A stretch of 64,000 nucleotides of DNA from Stenotrophomonas maltophilia (GTDB lineage Bacteria > Pseudomonadota > Gammaproteobacteria > Xanthomonadales > Xanthomonadaceae): contig NZ_CP090423.1 in assembly GCF_023518235.1 (NCBI RefSeq), forward strand, positions 3,037,001 to 3,101,000. Direction: 5' to 3'. The stretch's first letter is position 1; every line of letters starts with the position of its first letter. A program made the translations under genes and the position numbers. The notes beneath the pieces were generated by a model. That model was not told the DNA's origin. It saw only the letters and a program-made list of their open reading frames with translations, and did no database searches. Shown piece by piece: positions 6,796-14,819 of the stretch.

Positions 6796-7626
6796 CTAGC
6801 GCAACCGTGCGCATTCCAGCGACCGGCTCTGTGCCGCACCGCTGCGCTGCTGGGCCTGGGCCGGCTGCGTGCCCGCCGCCAGCTGCCCTTCCAGCCACCA
6901 CTGGCCGGCGTCGCCGCTGGCCACCAGGCGCGGCTGGAAGCCGGCGGCCTGCACGGCGGCCATGCGCCGCTCGGCGCCTTCGCGGTTGCGGTACTGGCCC
7001 AGCGCCACGGCGTTGGCGTCCTCGCCCTGGCTGATGATGTAGTAGTCGCTCAGGCCGGCGGCGACGATGCGCTTCACCGTGGCCTGGGCTTCTTCGCGGT
7101 TGGCGGCGGCCGGCAGCAGCACCCGGTAGCGGGCGCTACCGCTGGCGGCAGGCTGTTCGCGCAGGCGCACCTGGCTGATCACGCTGCCGGCCTTGCCCTG
7201 CGCACCGGCGGCGGCGGCGCGGTCGGCGAACGGACCAAGCGCAACGCAGCGCGGCGGTTCGGCGGCGGCAGGCGGGGTCGCGGGCTTTTCCGGCGCTGGC
7301 GTCGGCGTCGGCGCGGGCGGCGTCACTGGCTTGGCCGTTGTGGCAACCGGCGCGGTTTCGGGCTTGGCGGGCGCAACGGGCGCAGGCGTCGCCGCCACAG
7401 CCGTCTTCTCAGCCGGTTCGCGTTCCATCAGCGGCGCGGTCGGCGCGGCGGCCGTGGCTTCGGCAGCGGCGGCGGCATCCACGCCACCGGGCACCCAGCG
7501 CAGCTCGGCCACGCCGGGCGCTTGCGGCGGCGGCGCAGGCTTCTGCGGCGCATCGCGCAGCAGCCACCAGCAGGCGACGCCAAGATTGAGAATGGCCAGT
7601 ACGACGATCAGGGCACGGGTCAGCAT
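6796..7626 (-). CDS. SPOR-domain inner-membrane protein
   Basis: The 276-residue protein has an N-terminal membrane anchor (ALIVVLAILNLGVACWWLL, residues 5-23), a long low-complexity Pro/Ala linker (about 30-125) and a C-terminal SPOR domain (about 127-248). The SPOR domain shows CVALGPFADRAAAAG, YRVLLPAAANREEAQATVKRIVAAG and ALGQYRNREGAERRMAAVQAAGF. SPOR domains bind denuded glycan strands at the division septum. The start lies 9 bases downstream of the coaX stop on the same strand, so it probably forms an operon with birA and coaX. No catalytic domain is present, so an accessory septal or cell-envelope role is inferred. Confidence 0.85.
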   Translation of the reverse strand: MLTRALIVVLAILNLGVACWWLLRDAPQKPAPPPQAPGVAELRWVPGGVDAAAAAEATAAAPTAPLMEREPAEKTAVAATPAPVAPAKPETAPVATTAKPVTPPAPTPTPAPEKPATPPAAAEPPRCVALGPFADRAAAAGAQGKAGSVISQVRLREQPAASGSARYRVLLPAAANREEAQATVKRIVAAGLSDYYIISQGEDANAVALGQYRNREGAERRMAAVQAAGFQPRLVASGDAGQWWLEGQLAAGTQPAQAQQRSGAAQSRSLECARLR

Positions 7627-7635
7627 GCGCGGATA

Positions 7636-8367
7636 CTAGCCTGCGGGCTGGTGCACCGCCCAGCGGGCGAGGCCATCGAGCACCAGCGAGGGGTGGTAAT
7701 CGGCGCCCGGCAGCAGCGGCATCAGCGCCGGTGCGCCGCCGCCGTGCACCAGCAGCGACGGTGCCACGCCCAGCAGCGCATGCGCCTGCTGCGCACTGCG
7801 TTCGATCAGCGCCACGGCGGCACCATCGCAGCCGGAGGCCAGCGCATCGGCGGTGTCGTTGGCGAATTCGCTGTAGTCACCACCGGTGGCGGGCAGCTGC
7901 ACCGCGCGTGCGTGCAGCGCTTCGCGCATGGTGGTGGGCGATGCGGAAATGCGACCACCGTGGTGCTGGCCGTCGGCGTCGAGCAGATCGATCGTCAGTG
8001 CGGTGCCCACGCCGACCACCAGCACCGGGCGCTGCGCCTTGGCCGCAGCCAGCAGCGCCAGAAAGCGGTCTACACCGAACTTTTCCGGCTTGGCATAGGC
8101 GATGCGCACGCCGGCGCATTCGGCGCTGGTGCGCACCACGTGCACGTGTTCGAAGCGGCGCTGCAGCTGGTCCAGCATGGCGCTGGTCAGCGACGGCGCG
8201 GCCACGCTGGCCACGAACGCGGTGCGGCCGCTGGGCAGGCTGTGCGGCGGCTGCCCGGCCATGCCTTCGGCACCATGTGCCCAAGCCTGTACGTCGCCGG
8301 CACGGTCACCCTGCAACGGCGCGAACTTGAAGCGCGAGTTGCCCAGGTCGAACAACCAATCGCTCAT
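7636..8367 (-). CDS. coaX: type III pantothenate kinase
   Basis: The 243-residue product phosphorylates pantothenate in the first step of coenzyme A synthesis. It shows the ASKHA-fold landmarks of CoaX: DLGNSRFK at residues 7-14 (nucleotide-binding, the D-x-G-N pattern), VGVGTALTIDLLDADGQHHGG in the middle, and a C-terminal VHGGGAPAL segment. Its ATG overlaps the birA stop by 4 bases (ATGA at 8364-8367), indicating coupled translation. The birA-coaX pairing is common in gammaproteobacteria and supports the call. Length is typical for the family. Confidence 0.93.
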   Translation of the reverse strand: MSDWLFDLGNSRFKFAPLQGDRAGDVQAWAHGAEGMAGQPPHSLPSGRTAFVASVAAPSLTSAMLDQLQRRFEHVHVVRTSAECAGVRIAYAKPEKFGVDRFLALLAAAKAQRPVLVVGVGTALTIDLLDADGQHHGGRISASPTTMREALHARAVQLPATGGDYSEFANDTADALASGCDGAAVALIERSAQQAHALLGVAPSLLVHGGGAPALMPLLPGADYHPSLVLDGLARWAVHQPAG

Positions 8368-9344
8368 GCCGCCCTCACGCTGACTTCGCCGGCGTGCAGC
8401 AGGCGCTCGCGGCCGTCGATGCGCACGCGCAGCGCGCCGTCATCGGCCAGGCCAAGCGCGGTACCGTGCTGCCACTGCCCGTCCAGTTCCACGCGTACTT
8501 CGCGACCGGCCAGCATGTCGAAGGCGGCGTAGCGCGGCAGGAACGGCGCCAGCCCTTCGCGATCGAATTCCTCCAGCGCCGGCAACAGGCGCGCGAGCAC
8601 GGCGGCGACCACCACGTTGCGGTCCACCGGCGTGCCCGCCAGCGTGTCCAGATCCACCCACGGCTGGGTGATCTGTTCGGCGAACGACGGCGGCATGTGC
8701 GTGTTGATGCCGATGCCGATCACCGCGCGCGCCGGGCCGGCATATTCGCCGCCGCCCTCGGCCAGCAGGCCGACCAGCTTGCGCTTGCCATCGACGATCA
8801 GGTCGTTCGGCCACTTCAGCTGTGCCTGGGTGAACCCGAGGTCGTGCAGGGCTTCGGCCACCGCGATGCCGGCCACCAGGCTCAGCCCGGCCAGGCGGCC
8901 CAGGCCACCGGAGAACAGGCGCAGCACCGACAGGTACACGTGAGCGGCCAGCGGCGAGGCCCAGCTGCGGCCACGGCGGCCACGGCCGCCGGTCTGGCGC
9001 TCGGCCAGCAGCACACTGACCCCGCGCTGGGGCGCGCTGCAACGCAGCAATTCGGCATTGGTGGAGTCCACCGTCCAGGCCACCTGCAGGTCGTGCAGCA
9101 GCGGCAGCACTTCGGGCGGCAGGCCGGCGCGGATGGCATCCGGGTCCAGCAGGTCAACCGGGCGGGTCAGGCCATAGCCCTCGCCGGCACGGCCCTCGAT
9201 GTCCACACCGGTGGCCCTAAGTCCTTGAATACGCTTCCAAATGGCCGCCCGGGTCTGGCCCAGCTCACGGGCCAGGGCGTCGCCGGACAGACGACCGGCA
9301 GCGAGTTTGGCCAGCAATTGGCGATCGTCCACGGCAGCTTCCAC
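8364..9344 (-). CDS. birA: bifunctional biotin ligase / biotin operon repressor
   Basis: The 326-residue protein has an N-terminal winged helix (LLAKLAAGRLSGDALARELGQTRAAIWKRIQGL), so it is the repressor-type BirA. The central catalytic domain contains the biotinyl-AMP loop RQTGGRGRRGRSW and the LKWPNDLIVDGKRKLVGLL and VIGIGINTH segments. A C-terminal SH3-like domain follows (REVRVELDGQWQHGTALGLADDGALRV). It attaches biotin to carrier proteins, including the biotin-dependent MCC alpha subunit encoded at 51630-53645. It heads the birA-coaX-SPOR unit and is divergent from the gene at 9468. Confidence 0.95.
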   Translation of the reverse strand: MEAAVDDRQLLAKLAAGRLSGDALARELGQTRAAIWKRIQGLRATGVDIEGRAGEGYGLTRPVDLLDPDAIRAGLPPEVLPLLHDLQVAWTVDSTNAELLRCSAPQRGVSVLLAERQTGGRGRRGRSWASPLAAHVYLSVLRLFSGGLGRLAGLSLVAGIAVAEALHDLGFTQAQLKWPNDLIVDGKRKLVGLLAEGGGEYAGPARAVIGIGINTHMPPSFAEQITQPWVDLDTLAGTPVDRNVVVAAVLARLLPALEEFDREGLAPFLPRYAAFDMLAGREVRVELDGQWQHGTALGLADDGALRVRIDGRERLLHAGEVSVRAA

Positions 9345-9467
9345 GAAGTCAGGGTGGAATTATGCGGGAAAGCCGCCAGCGACGCCCGCCACGCTGGGTT
9401 CTGCGGGGGCTTCCAACGGAGCGCCGGGTTCGGGCTAGAATCGGGAACTCACCCTCCCTTAACGTGG

Positions 9468-9755
9468 ATGTCGTCAATGCGCCGTTATGCCCATTGCCTG
9501 ATCCTGCTGACGATGCCCTTCGCGGCGTCTGCAACGGCAGCGCTGGACGACAGCCGCGGAGCGTGTGTGTCCTCCAACGGCGATGCGGCCTCGCAGCGCG
9601 CACCGACCGCCACGGCATCGGCCGCCCCGCCCAAGCCGGCGGCGGTACGCCCGGCCGCCAACACCAGCACCGGCGGCGGTGGCAGCGACGACGACGTGCT
9701 GCAGCGCATCCGCGCCCCGAAGTGGCACAGCTACCTGCCGGGAATGTTCCGCTGA
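9468..9755 (+). CDS. small secreted hypothetical protein
   Basis: The 95-residue product has a signal peptide (MRRYAHCLILLTMPFAASATA after an optional MSS) and a low-complexity mature part with a GGGGSDDD stretch, ending IRAPKWHSYLPGMFR. Start codons at 9468 and 9477 are both possible. The PKWHSYLPGMFR end is a recognisable tail of short xanthomonad proteins, but I cannot assign a function. The stop TGA at 9753-9755 overlaps the probable start of the next gene, so translation is likely coupled. Confidence 0.6.
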   Translation: MSSMRRYAHCLILLTMPFAASATAALDDSRGACVSSNGDAASQRAPTATASAAPPKPAAVRPAANTSTGGGGSDDDVLQRIRAPKWHSYLPGMFR

Positions 9756-10510
9756 TCAAGTCGTTGCTGCAGTGGCTGCGGCCTGCGCCGCGGCCGATTG
9801 ACGATGCGCTTTGGGATGACGCCTGCCGCCGCGCGGCCTGGCTGCACGGCCTCGACGATGCGCGCCGCATGCGCCTGCGCACGCTGGCCACGCGCTTCCT
9901 GCATGAGAAGACCCTCACCCCGATCGGCGAGTTGCAGTTGCAGCCCGGCGATGGCGTGCTGCTGGCCGCGCTGTGCTGCCTGCCGTTGCTGGAATTTGGT
10001 GAGGTGGGGCTGGAAGGTTGGTCACAGCTGATCATCTATCCCGATGCGTTCCGTGTGCACCGCAGCCACCTGGATGCGGCCGGCGTGCTGCACGAATGGG
10101 ATGACGAGCTGATTGGCGAATCGTGGGACAGTGGTCCGCTGATCCTGTCCTGGGCCGATGTGCAGGCCGACCTTGATGCGCCGCACGAGGGTTACTGCGT
10201 GGCGGTACATGAGATGGTGCACAAGCTGGATGCGCTGGATGGCGCGATGGACGGCACGCCGCCGCTGCCGCGCGAATGGCAGCGTGAGTGGGCGGCCATC
10301 TTCCAGCGCGCCTACGATGCGTTCTGCGCGCAGGTGGATGCGGGCGAAGAAGTGCTGATCGATCCGTATGCGGCCGAAGCGCCGGAAGAATTCTTCGCGG
10401 TGGCCAGCGAGTACCACTTCTCCGCACCGGATCTGCTGCAGCAGGCGTTGCCGGAAGTGGCCGCGCAGCTGCGGCGGTTGTATGGCGAGCCGCCGAAGAT
10501 GGCCGGTTGA
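9752..10510 (+). CDS. mtfA: MtfA family zinc peptidase (Mlc titration factor-like)
   Basis: The roughly 250-residue protein matches MtfA along its length: RTLATRFLHEKTLTPIGELQL, LCCLPLLEFG, WSQLIIYPDAF, the zinc-binding VHEMVHKLD (an HExxH metal site) and AAEAPEEFFAVASEYHFSAPDLL. In E. coli MtfA binds the glucose repressor Mlc and has peptidase activity; here only the family is certain. No ATG exists at the 5' end. CTG at 9752 overlaps the upstream stop (CTGA), aligns with the E. coli MIK start and has GGGA 8 bases upstream. TTG at 9764 is the nearest conventional alternative. Confidence 0.85.
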   Translation: MIKSLLQWLRPAPRPIDDALWDDACRRAAWLHGLDDARRMRLRTLATRFLHEKTLTPIGELQLQPGDGVLLAALCCLPLLEFGEVGLEGWSQLIIYPDAFRVHRSHLDAAGVLHEWDDELIGESWDSGPLILSWADVQADLDAPHEGYCVAVHEMVHKLDALDGAMDGTPPLPREWQREWAAIFQRAYDAFCAQVDAGEEVLIDPYAAEAPEEFFAVASEYHFSAPDLLQQALPEVAAQLRRLYGEPPKMAG

Positions 10511-10520
10511 TTCATCCGTA

Positions 10521-10539
10521 CGCCGGGCCATGCCCGGCG
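10521..10539. repeat. REP-type palindrome CGCCGGGC-CAT-GCCCGGCG
   Basis: A 19-base palindrome between the convergent mtfA and phoQ stops. It can form a stable hairpin in either transcript and may limit read-through. The same motif recurs at 32431 and 38760. Confidence 0.6.
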
Positions 10540-10546
10540 ACGTTGA

Positions 10547-11974
10547 TTAGGGCCCCGGGGGCAGGCGCACTTCGAAACGGGCGCCGCCCAGTTCGCTGGA
10601 ACGGCCCACGGCCAGTTCACCACGGTAATCCTTGATCAGGTCCTGCACGATCGACAGGCCGATGCCGTGCCCCTGCACGCGCTCGTCGCCACGCACGCCA
10701 CGCTGCAACACCTTGCCGATGTCATCCGGGGCGATGCCGGGGCCGTCATCGTCCACCGCCAGCAGCAGGCCGGCACGGCGCGCATTCGGTGCCGGCAGCG
10801 GCTGTGCGGTCAGCAGCACGCGGCGCTTGGCCCACTTGAAGGCGTTTTCCAGCAGGTTGCCCAGCAGCTCCTGCAGGTCACCCGGCTCGCCGTGGAAGCG
10901 CGCGGCCGGGTCGATGTCGAATTCGCACAGCACGCCCTTGGCCGCATAGACCTTCTCCAGGCCACGCACGATTTCCTCGGCGTTGGATTCGATCGGCAAC
11001 GGTGCGGAGAACAGCTTGTGGCCCGAGGAGGCCGCGCGCGCCAGCTGGTAGGACACCAGGTTGTTCATGCGTTGCAGCTGCACGTCCAGTTCCTCGCGCA
11101 GCGCGCCATCGCCGGCACCGCTGTCCATCTGCGTGCGCAGCACCGCAATGGGGGTCTTCAGGCTGTGCGCGAGGTCGGCCAGGGTGTTGCGCTGGCGTTC
11201 GAGGTTCTCGCGCTCGCTCTCAATGAAGGCGTTGATGCTGTCGGTCAGCGGCTCCAGCTCGCGTGGGTGGCGCTCGCTCATGCGCTCGGTCTCGCCGCGC
11301 TGGACCTTGGTCAGCTCGGTGATCACCCGGCGCAGCGGGCGCAGGCTCCACTGCAGGATGACGGTCTGCAGCAGCAGCAGGATCAGGCCGATGCCGCCCA
11401 GGTAGAACCAGACACGGCCGCGGAACACACGCAGCTGCGCACCCAGCGCGCGCGAGTCTTCCATCACGTAGATGGTGTACGGGAATTCGGTGGCCGGATC
11501 GGCGTCGGCATCCCACACCAGGCCCAGGCCATAGCGGTACACCGAGCCCTGGCTGCCGTCGATCTGGATCATCGGCAGCGGGCCTTCGAACACTTCCTGG
11601 CGCGGTGCCAGCAGGCCGCCGCCGGCGGTGGGCAGCATCGGGCCTTCGGCCGACATCGAATTGCCCTTGCCGTGCGGCATCACCACCTGCAGGTACAGGC
11701 CGCTGCCGGGCACGTCGAAGCGCGAATCCGGCGGCTGCTCGCGGATGTACAGGGAGCGGTCGCGGGTGAAATCGATGCCGGCCGCGTAGGCGGTGGCGTA
11801 ATTCTTCAGGCGCTCGCGCAGGTTCGCCTTGGCCGTATCGGCAAAGGCGGCGTCAAGCGCATAACCGGCCAGCGCCAGGAACGCGACCAGGCCCACGGAC
11901 GCGGCAAGCATCTGGCGCGCCTGCAGGGAGCGCGGCCGCCAGCGTCGGAAGAACCACAGACGGCCGGACATCAT
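10547..11974 (-). CDS. phoQ: PhoQ-type sensor histidine kinase
   Basis: The 475-residue kinase has a first membrane segment at about 23-43, a periplasmic sensor loop of about 140 residues, a second membrane segment at about 188-208 and a HAMP linker. The H-box LADLAHSLKTPIAVL holds the phosphorylated His. The ATPase domain has an N-box (LGNLLENAFKW), G1 (DDDGPGIA) and G2 (GHGIGLSIV). It is encoded 22 bases after phoP in the same direction. Family knowledge ties PhoPQ to Mg2+/antimicrobial-peptide sensing and lipid A modification. The acidic patch typical of PhoQ is not conspicuous here, so the ligand is uncertain. Confidence 0.88.
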   Translation of the reverse strand: MMSGRLWFFRRWRPRSLQARQMLAASVGLVAFLALAGYALDAAFADTAKANLRERLKNYATAYAAGIDFTRDRSLYIREQPPDSRFDVPGSGLYLQVVMPHGKGNSMSAEGPMLPTAGGGLLAPRQEVFEGPLPMIQIDGSQGSVYRYGLGLVWDADADPATEFPYTIYVMEDSRALGAQLRVFRGRVWFYLGGIGLILLLLQTVILQWSLRPLRRVITELTKVQRGETERMSERHPRELEPLTDSINAFIESERENLERQRNTLADLAHSLKTPIAVLRTQMDSGAGDGALREELDVQLQRMNNLVSYQLARAASSGHKLFSAPLPIESNAEEIVRGLEKVYAAKGVLCEFDIDPAARFHGEPGDLQELLGNLLENAFKWAKRRVLLTAQPLPAPNARRAGLLLAVDDDGPGIAPDDIGKVLQRGVRGDERVQGHGIGLSIVQDLIKDYRGELAVGRSSELGGARFEVRLPPGP

Positions 11975-11996
11975 GGTGTCGCCAGGCGGAGCCGGC

Positions 11997-12680
11997 TCAG
12001 CCCTCGTTGCGCGGGATCGCGAAACGGTAGCCGCGACCGCGCACGGTCTCGATCGGCTTCAGTTCGCCATCCGGGTCCAGCTTCTTGCGCAGGCGGCCGA
12101 TGAACACTTCCAGCACGTTCGAGTCGCGGTCGAAGTCCTGCTGGTAGATGTGCTCGGTGAGGTCGGCCTTGGAGACCAGTTCACCGGCATGCATCATCAG
12201 GTACTCCAGCACCTTGTACTCGTAGCTGGTCAGGTCGACATTGCTGCCGGCCACGCTGACCGTCTGCGCTGCCAGATCCAGGGCAACCGGGCCGCATTCC
12301 AGGGTCGGCTTGCTCCAGCCGGCCGCGCGGCGCAGCAGCGCGTTGACGCGGGCCAGCAGCTCTTCGACGTGGAACGGCTTGACCAGGTAATCGTCGGCGC
12401 CCTGCTTCAGGCCCTCGACCTTGTCCTGCCAGCTCGAACGCGCGGTCAGGATCAGCACCGGGAACTTCTTGCCTTCGTCACGCAGGGCCTTGATCAGCTC
12501 CATGCCCGACATCTTGGGCAGGCCGAGGTCGATGATGCCGACATCGAACGGCACTTCACGGCCCATGTAGAGGCCTTCCTCGCCGTCCTGCGCAGCATCG
12601 ACGGCAAAGCCTTCGCGCTTGAGCCGGGCTGCCAGGGTCTCACGCAGCGGGGCTTCGTCTTCGACCAGAAGGATACGCAT
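11997..12680 (-). CDS. phoP: PhoP-type OmpR-family response regulator
   Basis: This 227-residue regulator has a receiver domain (MRILLVEDEAPLRETLAARL, phosphoacceptor Asp51 in IIDLGLP, Lys in YLVKPF) and a winged-helix DNA-binding domain (residues about 130-225, with LTSYEYKVLEYLMMHAGELVSK and RDSNVLEVFIGRLRKKL). The sequence closely resembles xanthomonad PhoP. It is followed by phoQ and preceded by a PepSY-like gene 73 bases upstream on the same strand, suggesting one autoregulated locus. Confidence 0.92.
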   Translation of the reverse strand: MRILLVEDEAPLRETLAARLKREGFAVDAAQDGEEGLYMGREVPFDVGIIDLGLPKMSGMELIKALRDEGKKFPVLILTARSSWQDKVEGLKQGADDYLVKPFHVEELLARVNALLRRAAGWSKPTLECGPVALDLAAQTVSVAGSNVDLTSYEYKVLEYLMMHAGELVSKADLTEHIYQQDFDRDSNVLEVFIGRLRKKLDPDGELKPIETVRGRGYRFAIPRNEG

Positions 12681-12753
12681 GAACTCTCCCTAGTGTCCTG
12701 GGTGTGGCCCGGAGGCCTGTGGGGTACGGGTTGATAGCGACAACTATCCCTGT

Positions 12754-13128
12754 TCAGGGGTTATCGCCGCGTAGTGATGACATATCCGACCGCGGCGTGC
12801 GCGGCTGTGAACGCGACGGGGCGGGGTCGTCCATGTAGCGGACCCGGCCCCGGTCGTCCATGTACTTCACCCGGTTGATGTCACGCCCATCGAACGGCAC
12901 GCGCTCGGCGCCGAGGATGTGGCCGCCGGTGGTGCGCTGCACACGGCGCACGGCATCGGACAGCGAGCGCTCGTCGCCACGGCCACCGCGCTCGCCCCGC
13001 TCCATCATCTCCGCGCGCCCCTGATCGCCACGCGGCGGCTGTTGCGCCAGCGCCGAAGACAGCGGCGCAGCCGCCAGCACCACGCAGATGGCCAGGGCAA
13101 TGCGGCAATGGAAGGGAGCGGAAGACAT
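12754..13128 (-). CDS. secreted PepSY-like protein upstream of phoPQ
   Basis: The 124-residue product has a signal peptide (IALAICVVLAAAPLSSALAQ), a low-complexity Arg/Gly/Glu linker and a PepSY-like segment (SDAVRRVQRTTGGHILGAERVPFDGRDINRVKYMDDRGRVRYMDD), in which the helix plus two strands of the fold can be traced. PepSY-like proteins next to two-component systems often act as periplasmic modulators of the sensor. I set the start at 13128 because the signal peptide then follows directly; a start at 13164 is possible. It is co-directional with phoP. Confidence 0.72.
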   Translation of the reverse strand: MSSAPFHCRIALAICVVLAAAPLSSALAQQPPRGDQGRAEMMERGERGGRGDERSLSDAVRRVQRTTGGHILGAERVPFDGRDINRVKYMDDRGRVRYMDDPAPSRSQPRTPRSDMSSLRGDNP

Positions 13129-13276
13129 CGATGCGATCCTAGCCGAGCACGGCGATTCGTTCAAAAGTCGTAAATCCGGGAGCCGGGTGCGGGACCCGGC
13201 CTTTACAATTCCTTTGCAAATTCTTGGTTTAGGGCAGTGAATCCGATCTGAACTTTTCCGGGTGATGCCGCGAGTC

Positions 13277-13292
13277 GTTCATCTAGGTGAAC
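13277..13292. promoter_or_regulatory. near-perfect palindrome in the PepSY-phoPQ promoter region
   Basis: GTTCATCTAGGTGAAC is a 16-base near-palindrome about 150 bases upstream of the PepSY-like gene start. On the minus strand GTTCAGATCGGATTCA follows about 30 bases downstream, a tandem TTCA pair spaced 11 bases apart, reminiscent of direct-repeat boxes used by PhoP-type regulators. The proposed autoregulation is inferred from position. Confidence 0.3.
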
Positions 13293-13340
13293 ATTCGGGA
13301 CGAAAGCGCTGGCCTTGTCAAGTCAGGAATGTGACGAGCA

Positions 13341-14345
13341 TCACGCTGCGGCGCGATCGGCATCGCGTTCGGTGACCGCCAGCGCCTGCTCGACCAGGGT
13401 CCAATCCGCACCCGGGCGGTGTGCGCCCTCGCTCAGCACCTGGCGGAACGCGCGGCCACCGGGCTGGCCGTGGAACAGGCCCAGCAGGTGGCGGGTGATG
13501 TGCTTGAGCGCCAGACCTTCGGCCAGCCGCGCTTCCACGTAGGGGCGCAGCGCGCGCAACAGGTCGCCACGCGGCTGCAGGGGGGCGCCGGTGTGCAGCG
13601 CCTCCAGCTGATGCAGCAGGTAGGGGTCGTGGTAGGCCGCGCGGCCCAGCATCACGCCATCGACGTGCGCGGCCTGCGCCTGCACCGCCTCGATGCTGGC
13701 CAGGCCGCCGTTGATCACCACCGGCAGTGCCGGGCGCTCCTGCTTGAGGCGGTAGGCCCAGTCGTACTTCAGCGGCGGAACCTCGCGGTTCTCCTTCGGC
13801 GACAGGCCCTTGAGCCAGGCATTGCGCGCATGCACCACGACCATGCTGGCACCGGCGGCGACCTGGCGGTCGACGAAGGCGGCGAACACGTCGTAATCGT
13901 TGTCTTCGTCCACGCCCAGGCGGCATTTCACCGTCACCGGGATGTCGACCGCATCGACCATCGCCGCCACGCACTCGGCCACCAGCACCGGCTCGCGCAT
14001 CAGGCAGGCGCCGAAACGCCCGGCCTGCACGCGGTCGGACGGGCAGCCGCAGTTGAGGTTCACTTCGTCGTAGCCCCACTCGGCGGCGATGCGTGCGGCC
14101 TGTGCCAGCAGCGCCGGATCGCTGCCACCGAGCTGCAGCGCCAGCGGCTGTTCGCTTGCATCGAAGCCGAGCAGGCGCTCGCGGTCGCCGTGGATGACCG
14201 CGTTGGCGTGCACCATCTCGGTGTACAGCCGCGCGCCCGGCGCCAGCACGCGATGGAACACGCGGCAATGGCGGTCGGTCCAGTCCATCATCGGGGCAAC
14301 GGACAGGCGCAGGGAATCGGCGTAACGGGCGGTGGCGGACGTCAT
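13341..14345 (-). CDS. dusA: tRNA-dihydrouridine synthase A
   Basis: The 334-residue FMN enzyme reduces uridines 20/20a in the D-loop of tRNA. DusA-specific features are visible: LSVAPMMDWTDRHCRVFHR at the start, the catalytic Cys in NLNCGCPSDRVQAGRFGACLM, VTVKCRLGVDEDNDYD, VHARNAWLKGLSPKENREVPPLKYDWAY, and VINGGLAS plus VDGVMLGRAAYHDPYLL for FMN binding. I chose ATG 14345 (MTSATARYADS); ATG 14372 is an in-frame alternative. A short palindrome, ACTGGCATTGCCAGT, lies at 14364-14378 over the upstream start. Confidence 0.93.
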   Translation of the reverse strand: MTSATARYADSLRLSVAPMMDWTDRHCRVFHRVLAPGARLYTEMVHANAVIHGDRERLLGFDASEQPLALQLGGSDPALLAQAARIAAEWGYDEVNLNCGCPSDRVQAGRFGACLMREPVLVAECVAAMVDAVDIPVTVKCRLGVDEDNDYDVFAAFVDRQVAAGASMVVVHARNAWLKGLSPKENREVPPLKYDWAYRLKQERPALPVVINGGLASIEAVQAQAAHVDGVMLGRAAYHDPYLLHQLEALHTGAPLQPRGDLLRALRPYVEARLAEGLALKHITRHLLGLFHGQPGGRAFRQVLSEGAHRPGADWTLVEQALAVTERDADRAAA

Positions 14346-14564
14346 CGGAGTGTTGATCGTGGAGACTGGCATTGCCAGTGAGATCAATAGTTTACACCGG
14401 GTGGCTGAATGACGCCGGGGCGTCAGGCGATGTGCGAAGCGTCGGTGCCCCATTGCCGGTGTGGCACACGCCCGCCACCTCATCAAATACGAATGCGAAG
14501 TGATATCATTTGAGCGCCGCATAACGATGTGCGGCATGGATGTCCCAAGCAAACGGAACATGTA

Positions 14565-14807
14565 ATGCAGCAACGCACCTATATCGAACTGGTCCTGGAG
14601 TTGTTCGGCTTCATCAGCCTGTGCATGGCGATGACGACCTCCGGCACCCCGGTGCTGGTTTTTGGTCTCACGACCATCCTGCTCACGGTATGGATACCCT
14701 TCCAACGGCGCGAGATTCATCGCTTCACCCGCGCCGTGTCGATTGCGCTGGTCATTGCGTCAGTAGCCAGGATCGTCATTCATTTCCTACCCAATCCATC
14801 CATCTAG
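14565..14807 (+). CDS. small two- to three-helix membrane protein, unknown
   Basis: The 80-residue hydrophobic protein has predicted membrane segments at about 8-24, 27-44 and 56-74 and a basic loop (FQRREIHRFTRA). The family is unrecognised. ATG 14565 is preferred over the GTG at 14529 because the membrane protein begins there. The stop is 12 bases before the start of the secreted-protein gene at 14820, so they probably share a transcript. Upstream sequence is AT-richer (ATCAAATACGAATGCGAAGTGATATCATTTG), a plausible promoter. Confidence 0.5.
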   Translation: MQQRTYIELVLELFGFISLCMAMTTSGTPVLVFGLTTILLTVWIPFQRREIHRFTRAVSIALVIASVARIVIHFLPNPSI

Positions 14808-14819
14808 GAATCGAATTCG

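Noticed and set aside
13341..14720. dusA starting at 14720
   Set aside because: The extra 125 residues have no homology and overlap the small membrane-protein gene at 14565 on the other strand.
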